Assembly: GCA_039193195.1 (NCBI GenBank)
Contig: JBCCWS010000015.1
Location: forward strand, 1-64,000
Direction: 5' to 3'
Source: Pseudomonadota bacterium
GTDB lineage: Bacteria > Pseudomonadota > Gammaproteobacteria > Steroidobacterales > JBCBZW01
DNA length: 64,000 nt
Shown piece after piece: positions 52,727-62,192 of this stretch. Both the position numbers and the translations under genes were made by a program. The notes under the pieces are model-generated. The model was not told where the DNA came from, did no database searches, and saw only the letters and a program-made list of their open reading frames with translations. Each line of letters opens with the position of its first letter. Position 1 is the first letter of the stretch.

Positions 52727-55700
52727 ATGGGTAATCGCATAAACGCTAGCCTGGCGCGCACCTACCGCCGATCTTCGGCATGGACCACCGGATTGATCGC
52801 CTGCGGGGTGACGCTGCTCGCGGGCACCGCCGCGGCGGACGACACGGAGATCTTCGTCCAGGCCATCCCCCCGGCCGACCCGAACGTGCTCATGATCCTG
52901 GATACGTCGGGCAGCATGGGCAGCGAGCTGGTGGTCAGCGAAGACTACGACCCCGGCACGATCTACGAGGGGGAGTGCATCCTGGACCGCCTGTACTATG
53001 TGCGCCAGGACAGCAACATCCAGCTGCCCGAGTGCACAGGCTTCAGCCTGCAGTACACGCTGGTCACGTCGTTCTTCTGCGACGCGGCGAACGAAGCCCT
53101 TCTCAGCGCAGGTTTCTACACGGATCGCTTCGCCCAGTGGGATAGGAACGATAAGCAGTGGGAGAAGATCGCCGTCGCCGAATTCGGCGAGCCGCCCGGT
53201 GAATTGCGACCAATCGAATGCGAAACTGACAGCGGCGAGCACGGCGATGGCCTCGATCTGCTGCGTGTTTACGCTGTCGCCGCGCTCGACGATGAGGTTG
53301 ACGACGACGAGGAAGGTGAAGACGAAGACGATGACCTCGGTGACGAAAACGACGACAGCCCCTGGACAGCGGATGAGAACAACGAACTCGATTGGAACGG
53401 CGAAGACATCTACACGATGTACAGCGCCAACTACATCAACTGGCTGAACGGCGATCGCGGTGAACGCGTCAGCACCCGCATGGAGGTGCTCAAGGACGTC
53501 GGCCAGGACCTGATCGCCAGCGTTGGCGGGGTCAATGTTGGCCTCATGCGCTTCTCTTCCAACTCGTCCGGCGGCATGGTCGTGCACCCGGTCACCAGCG
53601 TGAATGACCCGGCCAACCGCACCGCCCTGCTCGACGCCATCGAAGAGCTCCAGCCCGGCGGTGATACGCCGCTAGCGGAAACGCTGTTCGAAGCGCAGCG
53701 CTACCTGACCGGCGGTCCCGTCTTGTTCGGGATCGACTCCCTTGGAAACGGCGGCGCGCCGCTACCTTCCGTGCCGGGCTCGCGCGATGGCGACATCTAC
53801 CGCAGCCCCCTGACGGAGCTTTGCCAGGCCAACTACGTGGTGCTACTAACCGACGGGCTGCCGGTGGAAGACCAGGAGGCAGACGAGGCGATCGCAGGCC
53901 TAAACGGGGCTGAGTGCAGCGGCAGCTGCCTCGATGAGCTGTCGATTTGGCTGTCCGAGAATGATCTAGCCGATTCCTTCGAGGAAGTCGAAGGGGAAGA
54001 GGAGGTCAGCAACAACGCCCTCACTTACACCATCGGCTTTTTCACGGACGACCCGCTGCTGCTCGATGCGGCCACTGCCACGCGACCGGACGGCCTGGGT
54101 CGGGGCTACTACACCGCCAACGACACGCTGGAGCTCTCCGACGCCCTGAGCGAGGTGTTCACGGACATCGATGCGGACAACGACTCCTTCCAGTCGCCTG
54201 CGGTCGCCGTGGACGGCTTCAACCGCCTGGTGAACAGCGATGACCTGTTCTTCACCATGTTCGTGCCCAGCGCCAAACCGCACTGGGCCGGCAACATCAA
54301 GAAGTATCGGCTAGCTGAGGTGGCAGGCGTCGAGGGAGCGGATGCCACGATGGAGATCGTCGATGCGGACGGGCGCATGGCGATCGACGAGGGAGGTAAG
54401 TTCTTCGGCGACGCGCGCAGCTTCTGGAGCAGCGAGGCGGACGGCGCTGACGTCTCCAAGGGCGGTATACGCAACCGCATGGGAACGGCGCGCACGATCT
54501 TCACCGACACGGGCTTCGCCGGCGCCAACGTCGACCTTTGGCTGCCGGAGAATCGCTTCGAGGTAGCCAACGACCTCCTTACCGCCGCTATGCTCAACGT
54601 GGAGGTGGACCAGCGCGAAGCAGCCATCCAAGTGTTGAGCGGCCTCGACAGCGAAGGCAATGCCGCGCCTATCTTTGGCGATCCTTTGCACAGCAATCCA
54701 ACGCTGGTGACCTTCGCCAACAGTGTCGGTGAGACCAGCCTAAAGATGTTCGTCGCCACCAACGATGGCTACTTCCACGCCATCAACGTGCAGCCTTCCA
54801 ACGACTCACAAGTGCTGGAGGATTGGTCGTTCATCCCGTCGGATTTGCTCGGCAAGCTGTACGGCCTGATCGACAACGAGGTGCTCAATCCCTCGCGCAA
54901 GGGCTACGGCCTGGACGGTCCGCTGAGCTTCTGGATCCAGAACGACGACGGCGATCGCGTGGTAGAGCCTGGGGAGACCCTCTACGTGTACTTTTCCATG
55001 CGCCGCGGCGGGCGCAACTACTTCGCCCTGCGCATCCCCGGCGACAACCCCGATCAGCCCACACTGGCCTGGACCCTCCGCGGCGGCACGGGCAACTTCG
55101 CCGAGCTCGGCCAGAGCTGGTCCGCGGCCACCGTCGCCGACATGACGGTCGGCGGCGAGCGCCGCACGGTGCTGGTCATGGGCGGTGGCTACGACCCGCT
55201 GACGCAAGATCCCGTTGGACCGCCCAAGGCCGACGATATGGGTCGGGCAGTGTTCATCATTGATGCCCTCACCGGCGAGCGCCTGTGGTGGGCCGGCCCC
55301 ACGGAGGCCGCAGGTGGCCCCCCGAACTTGGTCATCGACGGCATGATCAACAGCATTCCGTCGGACGTCGCCGTGGTGGACACGGGCGGCGATGGCCTTG
55401 CTGATCGCCTCTATGTGGGTGACATGGGTGGACACGTCTGGCGCTTCGACATCACCGACCTACCCACCGGTGATGACCCCGGTGGGACCAGCGGCACACT
55501 CTTCGCCGATCTCGGCAGCGATGCCGATGCGGGCAACCGTCGTTTCTACTACGCGCCGAGCATATCGCGCGTACTGGACGAGGTGTATGGCTCCTTCCTA
55601 ACGGTTGCCTTGGGTACAGGTCACCGCGCGAGCCCGCTCAGCAGCTCTGTGGACGATCGCTTCTATATGCTTCGGGACGGCAACGTTTTCGCACCGCCAG

Positions 55701-56293
55701 TAGACGAGGACGGCATCACGGTGCTGTACCCAGACCCGATCATCGAGGGTGGACTGCTCGACATCACGGAGAACGTCGCACCCACGGCAGAGCAGTTGAA
55801 TGGCACTAAGGGCTGGCTCTTGCGCCTGAGCACTAGCGGCGAGAAGAACTTGTCGGCGGCCCTAACCGCCGATGGCAAGATCTTCTTCTCCAGCTACCTG
55901 CCCAACAATGACTTCGAACCCGCCTGCAACTTCGCCGGCGTGCTGGGCGAGGGCCGCCTGTATACGGCCGATCTGGTTAGCGGAGCGCCCGTCCTCCTGG
56001 ACGACGGCATCGAGGATGGCAACATCACGCCGGAGGATCGTTTCCAACAGCTGGATGCGGGCGGCATCCCACCGACGCCACGCTTGATCTTCACCGAGTG
56101 CGACGGCCCCTGCCTATCCGAAGACCCGGAAGACGAAGAGGATGAGGGCGATGAGGATGAAGAGAACGTGGGCATCAGCGGCACAGGCTGCGAGAACCCC
56201 TTCAGCCAGGTGACCTTGGTCATTGGCGTCGAGGTGGGTGACCCCGGCATCTGCAACGCCCCCGTGCGTACCTTCTGGCGCCAGAACAAGTGA
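52727..56293 (+). CDS. pilY1: PilY1 pilus-tip adhesin (copy 1)
   Basis: A 1188-residue PilY1-type protein. A signal peptide (about 1-37) leads to a vWA domain with MIDAS motif DTSGSM (Asp59, Ser61, Ser63). An unusual acidic insert lies at about 188-211. The C-terminal half is the PilY1 beta-propeller (FVATNDGYFHAINV, RRGGRNYFAL, VMGGGYDP, YVGDMGGHVWRFD) with an EF-hand-like calcium loop (NDDGDRVVEPGE). A second acidic stretch (about 1129-1145) is near the end. It sits at the pilus tip and regulates extension, adhesion and surface sensing. GGAGGG precedes ATG 52727. Confidence 0.93.
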   Translation: MGNRINASLARTYRRSSAWTTGLIACGVTLLAGTAAADDTEIFVQAIPPADPNVLMILDTSGSMGSELVVSEDYDPGTIYEGECILDRLYYVRQDSNIQLPECTGFSLQYTLVTSFFCDAANEALLSAGFYTDRFAQWDRNDKQWEKIAVAEFGEPPGELRPIECETDSGEHGDGLDLLRVYAVAALDDEVDDDEEGEDEDDDLGDENDDSPWTADENNELDWNGEDIYTMYSANYINWLNGDRGERVSTRMEVLKDVGQDLIASVGGVNVGLMRFSSNSSGGMVVHPVTSVNDPANRTALLDAIEELQPGGDTPLAETLFEAQRYLTGGPVLFGIDSLGNGGAPLPSVPGSRDGDIYRSPLTELCQANYVVLLTDGLPVEDQEADEAIAGLNGAECSGSCLDELSIWLSENDLADSFEEVEGEEEVSNNALTYTIGFFTDDPLLLDAATATRPDGLGRGYYTANDTLELSDALSEVFTDIDADNDSFQSPAVAVDGFNRLVNSDDLFFTMFVPSAKPHWAGNIKKYRLAEVAGVEGADATMEIVDADGRMAIDEGGKFFGDARSFWSSEADGADVSKGGIRNRMGTARTIFTDTGFAGANVDLWLPENRFEVANDLLTAAMLNVEVDQREAAIQVLSGLDSEGNAAPIFGDPLHSNPTLVTFANSVGETSLKMFVATNDGYFHAINVQPSNDSQVLEDWSFIPSDLLGKLYGLIDNEVLNPSRKGYGLDGPLSFWIQNDDGDRVVEPGETLYVYFSMRRGGRNYFALRIPGDNPDQPTLAWTLRGGTGNFAELGQSWSAATVADMTVGGERRTVLVMGGGYDPLTQDPVGPPKADDMGRAVFIIDALTGERLWWAGPTEAAGGPPNLVIDGMINSIPSDVAVVDTGGDGLADRLYVGDMGGHVWRFDITDLPTGDDPGGTSGTLFADLGSDADAGNRRFYYAPSISRVLDEVYGSFLTVALGTGHRASPLSSSVDDRFYMLRDGNVFAPPVDEDGITVLYPDPIIEGGLLDITENVAPTAEQLNGTKGWLLRLSTSGEKNLSAALTADGKIFFSSYLPNNDFEPACNFAGVLGEGRLYTADLVSGAPVLLDDGIEDGNITPEDRFQQLDAGGIPPTPRLIFTECDGPCLSEDPEDEEDEGDEDEENVGISGTGCENPFSQVTLVIGVEVGDPGICNAPVRTFWRQNK

Positions 56294-56334
56294 TGGTCGA
56301 GCCATCGCTCGCGCCTCAGCGCGTAGGAAGCTCA

Positions 56335-56790
56335 ATGACTGCAGCGAGCTGGTCCTCGCCGCGGTCCGCGGTTGGCTTCACCCTCACGGAGCTGTTGATC
56401 GTGGTGGCGATCATTACGATCATCGCTGCCTTCGCCCTGCCCAACTACGGCAAGCAGATGGAACGGGCTCGGCGCACGGACGCCCAGGACGCCCTTCTGC
56501 AGCTCGCCGCGGAGCAGGAGAAGTTCTTCATCGACAACAATACCTACACAGGTAACCTGACGACGCTTGGGTATCCGTCCGGTGTCTCGTCGAATGGGTA
56601 CTACACGCTCGGCGCATCGATTGACGATGGGCCCGACACCTATACGATTACGGCGATTCCCATCGCCGGTGGCGCCCAGGCAAATGACACTCCGTGCGGA
56701 TTCTTTAGCTACGATCATACGGGCCGCCGCTTCGCTGCTGACGGCGATGGCGAAGGTGCCAACGACACCACCGATCAGTGCTGGCGATAG
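56335..56790 (+). CDS. pilE: PilE-type (type IVa) pilin
   Basis: A 151-residue pilin. The leader ends AVG and the mature end is FTLTELLIVVAII with Glu+5. The helix contains FALPNYGKQMERARRTDAQ and a C-terminal Cys pair (PCGFF and QCWR) forms the D-loop. This is the PilE form found in minor-pilin clusters. ATG 56335 is chosen because AGGAAG lies 4-5 nt upstream; an earlier in-frame GTG/ATG overlaps the pilY1 stop. It ends the first cassette. Confidence 0.9.
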   Translation: MTAASWSSPRSAVGFTLTELLIVVAIITIIAAFALPNYGKQMERARRTDAQDALLQLAAEQEKFFIDNNTYTGNLTTLGYPSGVSSNGYYTLGASIDDGPDTYTITAIPIAGGAQANDTPCGFFSYDHTGRRFAADGDGEGANDTTDQCWR

Positions 56791-57004
56791 CCACAACCGG
56801 CAACAGTGTTGTCTCCTAATTGAGCTTATCGGTAAACCGAGAAGCGGATCACATCCGGTCATAAGGTGCCAACTGTGATCCGTGCACGGGGCGCCGTGCC
56901 GTTCATCACGCGTTCACTCCCACTCATCTAAGCTCCCTTCTCGGCACCGTTGAGGGTGCCAGCATCTGCTCCGCTTACTTAGCCATTACGCGGAGTGCTT
57001 CACG
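56791..57004. other. Intergenic region between the two pilin cassettes, with hairpin
   Basis: A 214-bp gap. An 8-bp inverted repeat GGATCACA/TGTGATCC (56846-56853 and 56874-56881) may form a hairpin, without a T-tract. The region probably ends the first cassette and carries the promoter of the second. GGCACCGTTGAGGGTGCC (about 56943-56960) is another short hairpin. Confidence 0.6.
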
Positions 57005-57505
57005 ATGCAACAGCGGGTTCAGCGTCAGCGCGGCCTATCCCTGGTCGAGGTTCTGGTCACCCTAGTGGTGATCTCCATCGGCATGCTCGGCATCGCGGCC
57101 TTGTATGTGGAGAGCCTGCGCGTGGGCTACACGGCCCTGAGTCGTACCAGAGCGGTCTCTCTAGCCGCCGACATGGCGGACCGCATCCGCAGCAATCCCG
57201 CGGGAGAAGCCACCTACGCAGCGGGCAACAACGTCGCAGGCTCCAACGCGCCCTTCGCATGCGCAGAGACTGCCGGCGTTGCGGCCATCGCGTGCGACCC
57301 AGACGAGTTGGCCGAATTCGACATCTGGCAGTGGAAGACCCTGATCGGTAACTCCAGCGAGGACTCCGCCATCCAGCTCGGGTTGCCGGGCGGCATCGGC
57401 ACGATCGACTACGACGACACCACCTTCCCCAGCACCTTCGTCATCACCGTGAGCTGGACCGAGCGCGACGAGGCACAGTCCTACACGCTCGCCCTGGCCA
57501 TTTGA
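57005..57505 (+). CDS. pilV: PilV minor pilin (copy 2)
   Basis: A 166-residue prepilin with leader QRG, mature LSLVEVLVTL (Glu+5) and the family block LAADMADRIRSNPAG, followed by two Cys. It resembles copy 1 throughout but is clearly diverged. Starts at ATG 57005. The stop TGA overlaps a possible TTG start of the next gene, whose likelier ATG is 11 bp on, so the two are coupled. Confidence 0.92.
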   Translation: MQQRVQRQRGLSLVEVLVTLVVISIGMLGIAALYVESLRVGYTALSRTRAVSLAADMADRIRSNPAGEATYAAGNNVAGSNAPFACAETAGVAAIACDPDELAEFDIWQWKTLIGNSSEDSAIQLGLPGGIGTIDYDDTTFPSTFVITVSWTERDEAQSYTLALAI

Positions 57506-57516
57506 GGGGACCCATC

Positions 57517-58527
57517 ATGGCACACATACCTAAGGGAAACGCCAACATGATGGCGAGAGGCGTCAGCGGCTTGAGCTTGGTGGAGGTGATGGTGGCCCTG
57601 TTCATCGGCACCTTCCTGATCACCGGCGCCCTGAGCATCTACGCCAACGGCTACGGCACGATTCAGGTAACCGCACGGGTCGCGCGGATGCAGGAGAGCG
57701 CGCGTTATGCAATGGAGCTCCTCGAGCCGGACATTCGGGCGGCGGGCTACTGGGGCGCGACCACGGACACGGAGTCCATCGCCGAACGTGCCACGCCCGC
57801 TGACCCGGTGAACATCGCCATCGACAACGACTGCGAGAACAACTGGGCAGTCCATCTGGAGCGCCCGATCGAAGGCGCCGACGGCGCCAACCCCTACAAC
57901 GCCACCTGCCTGGCGGGATCGAACCGCTACGTTGCAGGCTCGGACATGCTGATCGTGCGCCACGTGGCTGATACGGCGACGGCGACCGCCGATCTGCAGG
58001 CAGGCACGCTCTACATGCGCGCAGACGAGAATCGCGGCGAGCTATTCGTGGGCACCACGGAGCCCGCCGGCTACGCCCCGTCCGCCGGTAACTTCGCGCT
58101 CATCGCCCACGCCTACTACGTCTCACCCACCTCGGACTTCGATGCGGGACTGCCCTCCCTACGTCGCTTGACGCTCGAGAACGGTCCCAACCCGACCGTG
58201 GCCGATGAGGAGCTGCTCGCCGGGGCGGAGGATCTGCAGGTGCAGTACGGCATCGACACGGACGCGGACGGCTCGGTGAATAGCTACGTCGATGCTGATC
58301 CGGCTCTCGACTACTCCCAGGTGATGTCCGTTCGTGTCTGGCTACGCATGCGTACGGATCAGGACGAGGACGGCTTCATCGACAACGCCACCTACACCTA
58401 CGCCGACGTCAGCTTCACGCCTTCCACCACCGCTGATCCTGACGACGATCGGCTGCGCCGCATACTGACCAGCAAGACCGTCGCCCTACGCAACCGCGTG
58501 GTGGAGCTCAATGGCGGTGCGCTCTAG
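57517..58527 (+). CDS. pilW: PilW minor pilin (copy 2)
   Basis: A 336-residue minor pilin paralogous to the copy at 50800. Leader VSG, mature LSLVEVMVAL (Glu+5), then YAMELLEPDIRAAGYWG, RHVADTA, GAEDLQVQYGIDTD and MSVRVWLRMR. ATG 57517 is preferred because GAGGGG lies upstream. Cytoplasmic membrane, then pilus tip. Confidence 0.92.
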   Translation: MAHIPKGNANMMARGVSGLSLVEVMVALFIGTFLITGALSIYANGYGTIQVTARVARMQESARYAMELLEPDIRAAGYWGATTDTESIAERATPADPVNIAIDNDCENNWAVHLERPIEGADGANPYNATCLAGSNRYVAGSDMLIVRHVADTATATADLQAGTLYMRADENRGELFVGTTEPAGYAPSAGNFALIAHAYYVSPTSDFDAGLPSLRRLTLENGPNPTVADEELLAGAEDLQVQYGIDTDADGSVNSYVDADPALDYSQVMSVRVWLRMRTDQDEDGFIDNATYTYADVSFTPSTTADPDDDRLRRILTSKTVALRNRVVELNGGAL

Positions 58528-58561
58528 CGCGCTTATTACCCACCAACACGAGGATTCACCG

Positions 58562-59041
58562 ATGCACCAGCGTCAACTCGCCATCCATCGCCGCCCTAGC
58601 GCGCGGCCCGCACGGCTCGCAGCGCCCCAGCGAGGTGCAGCGCTAGTGGTGGGCCTAGTACTTTTGTTGGTCATGACCCTGCTCGGCGTCACGGGCATCA
58701 GCAGCAACACCCTGGACTTGGTGATGGCCGGCAACACGCAGCACTCGCAGGATGCCTTCGAGGCCGCCGAATCGGCGATCCAGGCTGAGGTTCTGCGTGG
58801 CCCCCTCGAGGACATCGCCGTCCCGCGAACGACCGAGGACTACCAGTTCGCGGCTGGGGTCACCGCCGATACCACCACCACCTACAACAGCACCCAGCTG
58901 CCGCCCCCCGGCTACTCGCTCACTGAGTACCGCTCGGATCACTACCAGATCGACAGCCTTGGCGAGTCTGCTCGCGGGGCCCGCTCCAACCACCTGCAAG
59001 GCTTCTACGTCGTGGTGCCCTCGGGCCTCGGCGAGGACTAG
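58562..59041 (+). CDS. pilX: PilX minor pilin (copy 2)
   Basis: A 159-residue PilX-type minor pilin. The leader ends QRG after a long basic stretch; the mature helix begins AALVVGLVLL without Glu+5, like copy 1. The family block DAFEAAESAI follows. GAGGA precedes ATG 58562, 34 bp after pilW. Confidence 0.9.
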   Translation: MHQRQLAIHRRPSARPARLAAPQRGAALVVGLVLLLVMTLLGVTGISSNTLDLVMAGNTQHSQDAFEAAESAIQAEVLRGPLEDIAVPRTTEDYQFAAGVTADTTTTYNSTQLPPPGYSLTEYRSDHYQIDSLGESARGARSNHLQGFYVVVPSGLGED

Positions 59042-59071
59042 CGCCCACCACCCGGGCAAGGAGTGACTATC

Positions 59072-62000
59072 GTGCACCATCGTGATCTTCGATCCTGGCG
59101 CCGCCTGCTTTGCGCTGGCGCCACCGTCGCCGCCACCTTCGCGGCTGGATTAGCGCAAGCGGACGACGCCGAGCTCTACCAAACCGCAGCCAACGAGTTC
59201 GGTCCCGACTACTATGCCAACGTGCTGTTCGTCATCGACACCTCAGGGTCGATGAACTCGGACGTGGACGGGCGCTCGCGCCTGGACATCGTAAAGGAGG
59301 TGGTGACCCGCTTTCTGAACGAGCTGGATTACGTGAACGTGGGCCTGATGCGCTTCGACTCCGGCTACATGACCGGCGAACTGCTGCCCGATGACTTCAA
59401 CGAAGGCGGCGGCATGGTCCTGCACGCCATCGAGGACATCGCCACGGCACGCGACGACATCCTCGCCCAGGTGGCAGCACTTACCGCCACGGGCACCACC
59501 CAGCTGTCGGAGACGATGTACGAAGCGGCGTCCTACATGATGGGCTGGGACGTGTACTTCGGCCTCGAAACCTACGCAGGAAACTTCGAAGACCCCCAGC
59601 TAGCGGAGAACTACTCGCCGAGTGATCCAGACTCCCACGACGGCACGACGTACATCAGCCCCGCCCGCCAGTGCCAGGAGAACCACATCGTCTACCTCAC
59701 GGACGGCCAACCCCAGTTCGACTCGGAGATCACCGATGTGGTCCCCACCTGGCCCGGCTTCGAGGGCATCTGCACGGACAACCCGGACTGGAACTGGAGC
59801 TTCTACAGTGTCGACGGCGACGGCGACTGCCTCGACGACATCGCCGCCTACCTCTACGAGAACGATCTGTACGGCACGGAAGCGGACGGCCACCAGAACG
59901 TCATCACCCACACGATCGGCTTCTTCCAGGATCTTCCCCTACTGGAAGACACGGCGGTGCGCGGCGGCGGTCGCTACTACCTGGCCGACGACGCAGACAC
60001 GCTTCTGAGCGTGCTAGAGCAGATCTTCGTGGAGGTGAACGACGGCGGTAGCGCCCTCACCTCCCCCGGAGTCTCCGTCAATGCCTTCGATCGCACCACC
60101 CACCTCGATCAGCTGTACTACAGCGTGTTCGAAGCCACCGGTACCGCTCGCTGGAAGGGCAACCTCAAGCGCTACCGCCTGGGCGAGAACGCCGGCGGCG
60201 ATCTGGTGGTGATCGACAAGGACGACATGGAAGCGGTGGATCAGAACACGGGCTTTTTCCGCGAAGAGTCACGCAGCTGGTGGTCCGACGCGCCGGACGG
60301 CTTTTCCGTCGAGGCCGGGGGTGTAGGATCCCTGCTGCCCACCGAGCGCAGGGTGCTCACCGAATGGGGCGGCGCGCTGCTGCCGTTTACGACCGCCAAC
60401 ATCGAGGTGTTCGGCGACTACCTCCTGGCCAATCTAGACATGGACCTGCTCAACGGGGAAGCGGGCAGTGACGACGAACGCCTAAGGCAACTGCTGCAGT
60501 GGGTAGGCGGCAAGGACATAAAGGACGAAGACGAGGATGGCGACACGCAGGAGCCTCGACTCCAACTCGGCGATCCCATGCACTCCAAGCCCGTGGTAGT
60601 GACCTACGCCCGCGGTGAGGACGAACCCCAGGCAGTGGTGTTCGTGGGCTCCAACGAGGGCTTCTTGCACGCCTTCGACGGCCAGACGGGCACTGAGCTC
60701 TCCGCCTTTTTGCCCCTGGAGTTGGTGGAGCACGTCGACGACTGGTACGCCGACTACGAAACCACTACGCGCATCTACGGCGTGGACGGCCCGATCGCGG
60801 CCTGGGTCCAGGACGGCGGTGACGGAGAGATTGACGCGGGCGCCGGCGACAGCGTCTACCTCTACGTGGGCCTGCGCCGCGGCGGCGAGCATCTCTACGC
60901 CATCAACTACACGGACCCCGCGAATCCGCAGCTCATGTGGAAACGCTCACCGTCGGACAGCGGCTTCGCCCAGCTCGGCCAAACCTGGTCGCCGATCACC
61001 CGCACCCGGGTCAAGACCGGCACCTTCGGAAGTGAGCTAGACCAGGACGTGCTCGTGTTCGGTGCCGGCTACGATCTACGCCAGGACAACTACTCCACCT
61101 ACGCGCCGGATTCGGTGGGCAATGCGATCTACATGGTGAACGCTTTCACCGGCGAGCTGGTGTGGTCCGGCAGTGCGGCCAACACGGCAGATACGCTCAC
61201 TCAGGCTTACTTCGAGGATATGGAATCAGCGATCACCGGTGCAATTCGCGTCGTCGACCTCAACGCCGACGGCTTCGCCGACCGTCTCTACGCGGCAGAC
61301 CTCGGCGGTCGCGTGTGGCGCCTCGATGTGCACAATCCCTTCGACGAAGGTGACTACTTCCACATCACCGGTGGGGTGCTAGCCTCGCTCGGTGGAGCCG
61401 AGGGCGGTGGGGCTAGCGACAATCGTCGCTTCTACTACGCGCCGGACGTGGCCTTGGGGGAGGCCGATGGCCGCGATTTCTTCAACGTCACGATCGCCTC
61501 GGGTTACCGCGCCCACCCGAAGTACGACGGCCTGGATGACTACTTCTTCGTCGTGCGCGATTTCTACCCCTTCGACGAGCTCGGCTTGAGCGAAGACCCG
61601 GCCGGGGAGTACGTCGACAAGTACGGCTTCACCAAAGCCGACTTCGCCTATATTGGTGAGCTCGAAAACAACCCGGAGAGCCTCGCGAGCGGCTTCTATA
61701 TGCCCATGGTCACGGCAGCAGGTGAGAAGGTGCTCTCAGAGACCCGCATCTTCCAGAACAAGGCCAGCTTCACCAGCTACCTGCCCGATGACGGCACCAC
61801 CCAGGCCTGCTTCGCCGCCCTCGGTAACGGACAGCTGTACAGCGTTGACTTGGGCACAGGGGTCGTGGGCGTCGACGAGCTCGACAAGCCCGGTATCCCA
61901 CCAGAGGTGGTCTACATCTTCACCGAGGATGAGGGGACGGGCTACATACCCCCTACCTGCTTCGGCGACTATTGCGGTGACGAAGGCCCGCCGGAGGGCG

Positions 62001-62155
62001 ACGGCGGCGAGGAAGAGGAACTGGCCGAGGGCCCCGGCGGACGGGACATCGGCTGCGTGGTCGGCCCCGAGAGCTGTGACGCTGCGGGCACCGAACTGCC
62101 CGTCAAGACCTTCTGGCGACAGGAAGACACGGACGATGTGGGCGGGGGCAACTAA
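59072..62155 (+). CDS. pilY1: PilY1 pilus-tip adhesin (copy 2)
   Basis: A 1027-residue PilY1-type protein. GTG 59072 is chosen because AAGGAG lies 8 nt upstream, whereas GTG 59063 overlaps that site. Signal peptide ends AQA-DD (about 30). The vWA MIDAS motif DTSGSM is at residues 56-61, and the domain is compact, without the acidic insert of copy 1. The propeller half carries FVGSNEGFLHAFDG, a DGGDGEIDAGAGD calcium-type loop, RRGGEHLYAI and YAADLGGRVWRLD. The end, FWRQE, parallels FWRQN of copy 1. No fimT, small secreted protein or pilE accompanies this copy. Confidence 0.93.
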   Translation: MHHRDLRSWRRLLCAGATVAATFAAGLAQADDAELYQTAANEFGPDYYANVLFVIDTSGSMNSDVDGRSRLDIVKEVVTRFLNELDYVNVGLMRFDSGYMTGELLPDDFNEGGGMVLHAIEDIATARDDILAQVAALTATGTTQLSETMYEAASYMMGWDVYFGLETYAGNFEDPQLAENYSPSDPDSHDGTTYISPARQCQENHIVYLTDGQPQFDSEITDVVPTWPGFEGICTDNPDWNWSFYSVDGDGDCLDDIAAYLYENDLYGTEADGHQNVITHTIGFFQDLPLLEDTAVRGGGRYYLADDADTLLSVLEQIFVEVNDGGSALTSPGVSVNAFDRTTHLDQLYYSVFEATGTARWKGNLKRYRLGENAGGDLVVIDKDDMEAVDQNTGFFREESRSWWSDAPDGFSVEAGGVGSLLPTERRVLTEWGGALLPFTTANIEVFGDYLLANLDMDLLNGEAGSDDERLRQLLQWVGGKDIKDEDEDGDTQEPRLQLGDPMHSKPVVVTYARGEDEPQAVVFVGSNEGFLHAFDGQTGTELSAFLPLELVEHVDDWYADYETTTRIYGVDGPIAAWVQDGGDGEIDAGAGDSVYLYVGLRRGGEHLYAINYTDPANPQLMWKRSPSDSGFAQLGQTWSPITRTRVKTGTFGSELDQDVLVFGAGYDLRQDNYSTYAPDSVGNAIYMVNAFTGELVWSGSAANTADTLTQAYFEDMESAITGAIRVVDLNADGFADRLYAADLGGRVWRLDVHNPFDEGDYFHITGGVLASLGGAEGGGASDNRRFYYAPDVALGEADGRDFFNVTIASGYRAHPKYDGLDDYFFVVRDFYPFDELGLSEDPAGEYVDKYGFTKADFAYIGELENNPESLASGFYMPMVTAAGEKVLSETRIFQNKASFTSYLPDDGTTQACFAALGNGQLYSVDLGTGVVGVDELDKPGIPPEVVYIFTEDEGTGYIPPTCFGDYCGDEGPPEGDGGEEEELAEGPGGRDIGCVVGPESCDAAGTELPVKTFWRQEDTDDVGGGN

Positions 62156-62158
62156 AGC

Positions 62159-62190
62159 CTGCGCAAAGCGCAGCGGCGTCGACGCCGCTG
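62159..62190. terminator. Overlapping hairpins in convergent gap, candidate bidirectional termination zone
   Basis: A 6-bp stem CTGCGC/GCGCAG (62159-62164 and 62168-62173) overlaps a 20-bp perfect palindrome at 62171-62190. They lie between the convergent stops of pilY1 (copy 2) and lspA. No T-tract on either strand, so termination by these hairpins is plausible but unproven. Confidence 0.5.
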
Positions 62191-62192
62191 CC

